Shown here piece by piece: positions 17,394 to 22,025 of a stretch of DNA of 22,025 bases. This DNA is from CAYXXN01 sp964469055 (GTDB lineage: Bacteria; Acidobacteriota; Thermoanaerobaculia; Multivoradales; JAHEKO01). The translations under genes were made by a program, and so were the position numbers. Below the pieces are notes generated by a model. It saw nothing but the letters and a program-made list of their open reading frames with translations. It was not told where the DNA came from and did not search any database. The stretch spans positions 1-22,025 of the forward strand of contig CAYXXN010000027.1 of the NCBI GenBank assembly GCA_964469055.1, given 5' to 3'. Within the stretch, counting starts at the first letter, position 1; the number at the start of each line of letters is the position of its first letter.

Positions 17394-19594
17394 AGCAGCA
17401 CACCAGCGCGCGTCGCATCGAAGAGGAGCTGACCCGGGGGCCCGTTCCCGAGCCGCCGGCCGGGTTGCTGGAGAACATTCAGCGCGAGATCCCCGAGGAG
17501 CTCGGATCGTCGAACAGCTCGAGTAGGGGGGTGGTTCGCCCGGCTTGGTGGCTCGCGGCGGCGGCGTCGCTGTTCGTGGCCTTCGCCGGGAGTTGGCTCG
17601 CCTACCGGGTGCGGCAACAGGGTCCGACCCTCGACCAGGGCGCGGTCGAAGAGACGGCTTCGGGGCGCGAGGCCGCGCCGTCTTCGACATCGCCGCCGCC
17701 AACGGCCGCCGAGGAGCGGGAGGCGGTGGCGCAAGAGCAGCCGGTCGGGTCCGAGCCGCAGCCATCCGATGAGCTGGGCAGCGCCGTCGCCGACGCTCGC
17801 CGAGTCGAGCTTCCGACCCCCGCCGCGGCCGAGGCCCCGGCAACCCCCTTACTCGAATCTGTTGCAGCCCTGCGGAGGACCGAGCGGAGCCGCGTCGAGG
17901 TCGACTCCCGTGCAGCTGCAGCGTTGCCTGCCCGTCCCGACCGGCTACGGAGGACCGAGTTGTCCGTGGAACAGCCCGCGGAGCTCGTCATGCCCGTCGA
18001 GTCCGAGAGCCGGCCGATGGCGCCTGCCCCGGGCAAGGTGGTTGGCGCGCTCCCCGGCGGCGGCGTGCCCGGCGGTGTTCTGGGCGGGGTGCTCGGGGGG
18101 GTGCCTCTCGAGCGTCAAGGGGCAGCTCCTATGGGTCGCTACAGGCCCTTGATCGCCGCCCCGCCCTCGACCGGCGGCACCGCCGAGCCGAACGACCAGC
18201 CCTACGGGGACATGTTCTTCGGCTCCTACGGGGTCAATCCGTTCATCGACACCGAAGACGACCCGCTCTCGACCTTCGGGCTCGACGTCGACACCGGCTC
18301 CTACACGCTGGTGCGCGGCTACCTCGAGCGCGGCCACCTGCCGCCGCCCGAGGCGGTGCGGGTGGAGGAGTTCGTCAACGCCTTCGACTACGGCGATCGG
18401 CCGCCGCGGCGGGGGGACTTCGCTCTCACCCTCGCCGGGGCGCCGACGCCGTACGCCGAGAACGATCGCTACGTCCTGCTGCGCCTCGGTCTCGTCGCCC
18501 GCGAAGTGGCGCGGCGCGAGCGGCCTCCGGCGGTGCTCATCTTCACCGTCGACGTCTCCGGCTCGATGGCCCAAGGGAATCGCCTCGAGATGGTCAAGGA
18601 CAGCCTCGCCCTGCTGCTCGACCAGCTCGAGCCCGAAGACGAGGTGGGGCTGGTGGTCTACGACGATCGAGCCCGGGTCCTGCTCGAGCCGACCGGCGAT
18701 CGTTGGGCCCTGGAGCGGGCCATCGCCCGGCTCGTGCCCGGCGGCTCGACGAATGCCGAGGCGGGGCTGGTCCTGGCCTACGACTTGGCGAGCCGCCACC
18801 TCTCCCGGGGCGCCCTCCACCGCGTGATCCTCTGCTCGGACGGGGTGGCCAACGTCGGCCGCACGGGCCCGGAGTCCATCCTTGAGCGCATCGGGCGCGA
18901 AGCCGCCCGTGGCATCGAGCTCACGACGGTGGGCTTCGGCATGGGCAACTACAACGACCACCTGATGGAGCAGCTCGCCGACCAGGGCGACGGCCGCTAC
19001 GCCTACGTCGACACGCTGGAGGAGGCGCGGCGGATCTTCGTCGAGGAGCTCGCCGGCACCCTCCAGACCGTGGCGCGGGACGCCAAGGTCCAGGTCGAGT
19101 TCGACCCGCGCACCGTCGAGCGTTACCGGCTCCTCGGCTACGAGAACCGGGACGTCGCCGACCGCGACTTCCGCAATGACCGGGTGGACGCCGGCGAGAT
19201 CGGCGCCGGCCACGGCGTCACCGCCCTCTACGAGGTCAAGCTGGCGGAGGAGGCGGCGGGGGAGCACGTCGCGACGCTGCGCTTGCGCTACCGGTCGGCC
19301 GAAACTGATCGAGTAGTGGAAGTGAGCGAAGAGCTCGCCGTGGCGGACCTGGCTGGCTCCTGGGAGCGTGCTCCGGTCTCCCTGCGCCTGGCGGCGACAG
19401 TGGCTGAGCTCGCCGAGCTGCTGAAGGGCTCGTACTGGGCGAAGGGGGGTGACCTCGACCGCGTGCTGCGAGAGGCGCGCCGCCTCGAGCGCGAGACGGG
19501 CTCCGAGGAGACCGCCGAGCTGGTCGCCCGGGCGGAGGAGGCCCTCGCCCTGCGCGACGGCTCCCCCGAGCCGGACCCGCTCGAGCGCCGGTGA
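17390..19594 (+). CDS. Anti-sigma-like membrane protein fused to a YfbK-type von Willebrand A domain
   Basis: This is a 734-residue protein. Residues 1-50 form a short cytosolic segment where an anti-sigma domain would sit; it has no Cys/His zinc motif. A membrane helix follows (about 52-71). Then comes a long Pro/Ala/Ser/Arg linker with a GGGVPGGVLGGVLGGVP stretch (about 222-240). The extracytoplasmic part has the VWA N-terminal domain (EPNDQPYGDMFFGSYGVNPF, DPLSTFGLDVDTGSYT), the VWA domain with an intact metal site (Asp388-x-Ser390-x-Ser392, Thr454, Asp484 in CSDG) and the YfbK C-terminal domain (SLRLAATVAELAELLKGSYWAKGGDL). Its position right after an ECF sigma suggests that it senses an envelope signal and controls the sigma. 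Unusual rare codons mark three places where a dispersed motif occurs (17513-17530, 17844-17864 and 19302-19320). Confidence 0.88.
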   Translation: MKQHTSARRIEEELTRGPVPEPPAGLLENIQREIPEELGSSNSSSRGVVRPAWWLAAAASLFVAFAGSWLAYRVRQQGPTLDQGAVEETASGREAAPSSTSPPPTAAEEREAVAQEQPVGSEPQPSDELGSAVADARRVELPTPAAAEAPATPLLESVAALRRTERSRVEVDSRAAAALPARPDRLRRTELSVEQPAELVMPVESESRPMAPAPGKVVGALPGGGVPGGVLGGVLGGVPLERQGAAPMGRYRPLIAAPPSTGGTAEPNDQPYGDMFFGSYGVNPFIDTEDDPLSTFGLDVDTGSYTLVRGYLERGHLPPPEAVRVEEFVNAFDYGDRPPRRGDFALTLAGAPTPYAENDRYVLLRLGLVAREVARRERPPAVLIFTVDVSGSMAQGNRLEMVKDSLALLLDQLEPEDEVGLVVYDDRARVLLEPTGDRWALERAIARLVPGGSTNAEAGLVLAYDLASRHLSRGALHRVILCSDGVANVGRTGPESILERIGREAARGIELTTVGFGMGNYNDHLMEQLADQGDGRYAYVDTLEEARRIFVEELAGTLQTVARDAKVQVEFDPRTVERYRLLGYENRDVADRDFRNDRVDAGEIGAGHGVTALYEVKLAEEAAGEHVATLRLRYRSAETDRVVEVSEELAVADLAGSWERAPVSLRLAATVAELAELLKGSYWAKGGDLDRVLREARRLERETGSEETAELVARAEEALALRDGSPEPDPLERR
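17513..17530 (+). repeat. Copy of dispersed motif AACNGNTCGAGT (in coding sequence)
   Basis: Reads AACAGCTCGAGTAGGGGG. It encodes a Ser-rich stretch (NSSSRG) with AGT and AGG, codons rare in this GC-rich gene. Confidence 0.5.
17844..17864 (-). repeat. Copy of dispersed motif, inverted (in coding sequence)
   Basis: The minus strand reads GCAACAGATTCGAGTAAGGG. One base is inserted relative to the other copies. On the coding strand it forces TTA, TCT, GTT and GCA codons in a row, unlike the neighbours. Confidence 0.5.
19302..19320 (+). repeat. Copy of dispersed motif (in coding sequence)
   Basis: Reads AAACTGATCGAGTAGTGGA. It forces ACT, GAT, CGA and GTA codons in a gene that otherwise uses GC-ending codons. 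It is the most diverged copy. Confidence 0.45.
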
Positions 19595-19609
19595 GCGTCG
19601 CGCGGCGAC

Positions 19610-19639
19610 TTGACTGCCGTCCGTCACGGCCTGTAAACT
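19610..19639 (+). promoter_or_regulatory. Sigma70-type promoter for the secreted protein gene
   Basis: TTGACT (19610-19615), an 18-base spacer and TAAACT (19634-19639) form the best promoter in the window. Transcription should start near 19646, about 38 bases before the ATG at 19684. Confidence 0.65.
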
Positions 19640-19646
19640 AGCGGTT

Positions 19647-19662
19647 GTCCGAGCCCTCGGAC
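19647..19662. promoter_or_regulatory. Perfect palindrome at the predicted transcription start
   Basis: GTCCGAG-CC-CTCGGAC is a 7-bp perfect inverted repeat starting right at the predicted +1. It could be an operator for a dimeric regulator, or a 5' leader hairpin with a GCCC loop. Confidence 0.5.
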
Positions 19663-19683
19663 TTTCCCGAACAGGAGATTGGA

Positions 19684-20403
19684 ATGAATCGACTTGTTGT
19701 CGTCGCCGCAGCCTTGGCGCTGGCCGTCGCCCCGCTCGCGGCCCAGGACTCGCTGACCGAGTGGGCCGCGCAGAACCCGCCGCCCGGTGGCAGCGGGAGC
19801 CCCACCGACGGCCAGGTGTTCGGAGAAGGAGGCAGCCTGACGTTCTACACCAGCCGCGCCGACTTCGACACCGCCCACCCCGGCCTGCCGATCGAGGACT
19901 TCGAGGAGGGCAACGTTGCGCCGGGTAGCGTCGTCGGTTGCCCGTCGCCGCTCGACGAGAACAACAACGATGCCTGCTTCTTGCCGGGCGATATCCTGCC
20001 GGGGATCACGATCACGGAATCGACCGCGCCTCTGCCGGATGGCCTGGCCTTGATCGGCGCGGGCTTCGCCGGGAACCCGTCGAAGATCGTCGTCGCCAAC
20101 TTCTTCATCGAGAACTTCCAGCTGCAGTTCTCTCCCATCGTCGGGGCGGCGGGCATGGACCTCGGGTGCTACTTCGCCACCGACACGGTCGACATCACGA
20201 TCAGCGGACCGGGGGGCGTGCTGGGGACGGCGCAGGCCCTGTGCACCAGCGGCACGGCGTTCTTCGGCGTCGACACCAGCGATCCGGGCGGCATCTCGGA
20301 GATCATCATCGACTCGCCCACCGACCAGGCCGAGGGGGCCGACAACATCGCCTTCGGCGACGTGCCGGTGCCGGTCGAGTTGCAGCGCTTCGACGTCGAG
20401 TAG
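19684..20403 (+). CDS. Secreted protein of unknown function
   Basis: This is a 239-residue protein with a clean signal peptide (MNRLVVVAAALALAVAPLAAQ, cleavage after LAA or LAAQ). The mature part is acidic, Gly/Pro/Asp-rich and strand-rich. It includes FYTSRADFDTAHPGLPIEDFEEG, which looks like the start of the carbohydrate-binding-like or PEP-CTERM-associated 'DFxxFxxx...vDFE' beta-sandwich proteins. Three to four Cys (CPSP, ACFLPG, GCYFAT, ALCTSG) could form two disulphides. The end PTDQAEGADNIAFGDVPVP then VELQRFDVE has 'DNIxFG' as in these beta-sandwich proteins and a conserved-looking short tail. No LPXTG, PEP-CTERM helix or barrel signal follows. It is monocistronic, with its own promoter and AGGAG site (19673-19677). 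Confidence 0.8.
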   Translation: MNRLVVVAAALALAVAPLAAQDSLTEWAAQNPPPGGSGSPTDGQVFGEGGSLTFYTSRADFDTAHPGLPIEDFEEGNVAPGSVVGCPSPLDENNNDACFLPGDILPGITITESTAPLPDGLALIGAGFAGNPSKIVVANFFIENFQLQFSPIVGAAGMDLGCYFATDTVDITISGPGGVLGTAQALCTSGTAFFGVDTSDPGGISEIIIDSPTDQAEGADNIAFGDVPVPVELQRFDVE

Positions 20404-20429
20404 ATCGGCCCTCGCCGTTCGTGGCTGTG

Positions 20430-20475
20430 GAGCCGGTGGGGCTCGCCGTCGTTCCACGGTGAGCCCGACCGGCTC
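20430..20475. terminator. Long hairpin between convergent genes (bidirectional terminator candidate)
   Basis: GAGCCGGTGGGGCTC (20430-20444) pairs with GAGCCCGACCGGCTC (20461-20475) over 15 positions with one mismatch. The 16-base loop can form a further CCGT/ACGG pairing. It fills the gap between the secreted-protein gene and the ATP-grasp gene. No T-run on either side. Confidence 0.55.
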
Positions 20476-21690
20476 CTAGGCCACTTCGATACGGAACGTT
20501 CGCCCGACGAAGTCGAGCAGGCGGCGCAGTTCGTCATAGTCCTGGTGACGCAGCATGAACCAAGCGTTGCCGAGATAGCCCATGGCGAGCGGCTGGGTGG
20601 GAGAGCCGACGGCGGGCACCTGCCGGGCGACGATCGACGGCCCGCAGACCCGCTGCACCCCGTCGAGCCCCTGGGTACGGCGGACGCGGCCGTCGCGATC
20701 CGGGCGCACCTGCACCAGGCCGGCGGCGTAGCGACGCGACGGCCGGGCACGCGGCCGGCCACGCACCACGAGGTGGGCCCACTCGCCGTAGAGGTCGATC
20801 TCGTTGGCGGCCGAGTAGAGGTCCCAGATGCGATCGCCCGCCGGGCGGGCGGCGATCTCGGAGATCTTGAGCCCCTTGGGCCCGAAGAACCACTCCATGT
20901 GGGTCGGCGTGCTGTCGATCCCGAGGGCGGCGATCACCTGCCGGCCGACGTGGCGCAGCTCGCGATAGCTCTCGGCCTGCAGCCGATTGGTGGTCACTAT
21001 CTGGGGTGCCACCCGGCGCTCGCCGACCGCCTCCAGGACGCTCGGGTAGTAGTGAGAGATGAACTCGTGGACGACCTCACCGCCGAAGGTGAGCGTGTCG
21101 AAGAACCCCTCGTGCCCTTCGATGAACTCCTCGACCATCGCCGCCTGGCCGCCCAGCCGGGCGACGGCGCGCTCGAGGTCTCCCGGTCCGCCCAGGCGGG
21201 TGGCACCGAGGGCGCCGAAGCCCGCCCGCGGCTTGAGGATGAGGGGATAGCCGACCCGCGCCGCGAAGCCCTCTAGCTCGACCGTCGTCGCCACCGCCGC
21301 CGATTGCGCCACCGGCAGCCCGGCGGCCCGCAGCGCCTCTTTCATCGCGGCCTTGTCGCGGCAGTGCAGGGCGGCGCGCGCCGTGAGGCCGGGTAGCCCG
21401 AGGTGGCCGCGCGCTTTCGCCGCCGCGAGCACATGGCGCTCGTCGGTCGCCTCCAGGCGGTCGATGGGCGCGCGGCGGGCGGCTCGTACCGCCGCCGCCG
21501 CCACCTGCTTCTCGTCATCGAGGGACTCCACCCTCTCGTAGCCGTCGAGCAGGCCACGGAGCTCGCGGTCCGCCAGCTCGCCGACCCCGACGCCGGTCAG
21601 CCGGGTCCCCTCCTGCTTCAGTGCGCGCAGGAAGAGACGTTGCGCCGCCGGGAACTGGGGCGAGAGGAAGAGAACGTGCGGCCCACTCAC
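20476..21690 (-). CDS. ATP-grasp domain protein (substrate unknown)
   Basis: This 404-residue enzyme has an ATP-grasp fold like carbamoyl-phosphate/biotin carboxylase or amino-acid ligases. It begins VLFLSPQFPAAQRLFLRALKQEG, a pre-ATP-grasp Rossmann-like strand. The fold then shows CRDKAAMKEALRAAGLPV (about 110-127), GYPLILKPRAGFGALGATRL with ATP-binding Lys153, AAMVEEFIEGHEGFFDTL, and the metal/catalytic part HMEWFFGPKGLKISEIAARPAGD with ISEIAARP. The last 80 residues form a C-terminal domain. It should activate a carboxylate as an acyl-phosphate and join it to an amine or thiol; the substrate cannot be read from the sequence. The start is a GTG at 21690. It lies 34 bases after the ETF-QO gene on the same strand, so the two probably share a transcript. 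Confidence 0.88.
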   Translation of the reverse strand: MSGPHVLFLSPQFPAAQRLFLRALKQEGTRLTGVGVGELADRELRGLLDGYERVESLDDEKQVAAAAVRAARRAPIDRLEATDERHVLAAAKARGHLGLPGLTARAALHCRDKAAMKEALRAAGLPVAQSAAVATTVELEGFAARVGYPLILKPRAGFGALGATRLGGPGDLERAVARLGGQAAMVEEFIEGHEGFFDTLTFGGEVVHEFISHYYPSVLEAVGERRVAPQIVTTNRLQAESYRELRHVGRQVIAALGIDSTPTHMEWFFGPKGLKISEIAARPAGDRIWDLYSAANEIDLYGEWAHLVVRGRPRARPSRRYAAGLVQVRPDRDGRVRRTQGLDGVQRVCGPSIVARQVPAVGSPTQPLAMGYLGNAWFMLRHQDYDELRRLLDFVGRTFRIEVA

Positions 21691-21724
21691 CGGGACGACC
21701 TCATCGCTGGTCTCGCAGGCGCGC

Positions 21725-22025
21725 CTACATACGACTGTAGCTCGGGCCTCCGCCGCCCTCGGGCGGCACCCAGGTGATGATCTGGTAGGGGTCCATCACG
21801 TCGCAGGTCTTGCAGTGGACGCAGTTGCTGAAGTTGATCTGCAGCCGCCGGCCGGCCGTCGCCGTGGCGTCCTCGACCATCTCGTAGACGTTGGCTGGGC
21901 AGAAGCGTTGGCAGGGGTTGGCGTACTGCACCGTGCACTGGTAGGCGCAGATGTCGGGGTCGGCGATGAGCAGGTGAGGGGGCTGGTCCTCCTCGTGGGC
22001 GGTGCCGGAGTTGTAGAGGTCGGCG
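21725..22025 (-). CDS. Electron transfer flavoprotein-quinone oxidoreductase, C-terminal part (runs off the right edge)
   Basis: About 99 C-terminal residues are visible. The text reads YNSGTAHEEDQPPHLLIADPD, CAYQCTVQYANPCQRFCPANVYE, LQINFSNCVHCKTCDVMDPYQ and WVPPEGGGGPSYSRM, the classic end of ETF-QO, which passes electrons from ETF to quinone at the membrane. The [4Fe-4S] cysteines are present in QRFCPANVYE and CVHCKTCD. Extra cysteines (CAYQC and NPC) are visible upstream of the usual four; such a variant resembles the ferredoxin-like ends of some ETF-QOs. The FAD and quinone domains lie beyond the window. Its stop at 21725 is followed by the ATP-grasp gene on the same strand. Confidence 0.93.
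   Translation of the reverse strand, partial: ADLYNSGTAHEEDQPPHLLIADPDICAYQCTVQYANPCQRFCPANVYEMVEDATATAGRRLQINFSNCVHCKTCDVMDPYQIITWVPPEGGGGPSYSRM

Noticed and set aside
16737..17843. Upstream 369-codon extension of the gspA frame
   Set aside because: It would overlap the sigma factor and VWA genes in antisense and lacks domain features; GspA proteins start at the YNEFYGF block.
18048..18105. Gly-Val-Pro repeat DNA in the VWA gene as a possible phase-variable tract
   Set aside because: The repeat is imperfect, codes in frame for a common linker type and has no long homopolymer or short tandem unit prone to slippage.
17945..19627. 560-codon open frame on the minus strand opposite the VWA gene
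   Set aside because: Antisense shadow; the plus strand encodes a clear VWA domain with intact metal-site residues, and the minus translation has no recognisable domain.

Overview
This window is a GC-rich (clearly above 65% by eye), densely coded bacterial chromosome segment with short intergenic gaps and frequent GTGA/ATGA stop-start overlaps. Gene content points to a Gram-negative, diderm, respiring bacterium: outer-membrane barrel, lipoprotein, GspA/GspB pair, ETF-quinone oxidoreductase, DUF3014, DUF3187 and DUF309 proteins, and an ImuA/ImuB cassette. Together with a Gly-Val-Pro-rich linker typical of acidobacterial envelope proteins, this suggests Acidobacteriota (possibly Thermoanaerobaculia-like). 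That placement is inference; no rRNA or other phylogenetic marker is present.

Layout. 1-1073 (-): imuA followed by the 5' part of imuB (mutasome-type translesion synthesis), running off the left edge. 1089-1496 (-): a Met/Ala/Glu-rich lipoprotein with 11-residue repeats. 1721-2278 (+): small outer-membrane barrel protein with a good terminator. 2353-5226 (-): full-length glycine dehydrogenase GcvP. 5307-6939 (+): DUF3187 secreted protein overlapping a DUF309 protein. 6940-7069: a structured inverted-repeat intergenic element. 7070-8395 (-): MgtE magnesium channel, divergent from a DUF3014 membrane-anchored protein (8500-9363, +). 9376-11968 (-): a three-gene translationally coupled operon (YtpQ-like anchored protein, phytase-like esterase, multi-pass membrane protein). 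12074-12367 (-): HU with its own terminator. 12576-13913 (-): glutamate dehydrogenase. 14110-15213 (-): GCS2/YbdK carboxylate-amine ligase. 15277-16736 (-): gspA-gspB pair. 16812-19594 (+): ECF sigma factor coupled to an anti-sigma-like/VWA fusion protein. 19684-20403 (+): secreted protein behind a clear promoter. 20476-22025 (-): ATP-grasp protein downstream of the 3' end of ETF-QO.

Most of this is ordinary chromosomal housekeeping and envelope content. I found no CRISPR array, tRNA, rRNA, transposase, prophage or obvious defence system. The most unusual signals are (i) a dispersed ~18-bp motif (AAC-N-G-N-TCGAGT-RR-GG) in five copies, two of them forming an inverted pair around a hairpin (REPIN-like) and three embedded in the VWA gene where they force rare codons; (ii) an identical 13-bp promoter-like sequence before gcvP and the YbdK gene, with related sequences before other genes; and (iii) a sigma factor whose apparent anti-sigma partner is fused to a VWA domain.
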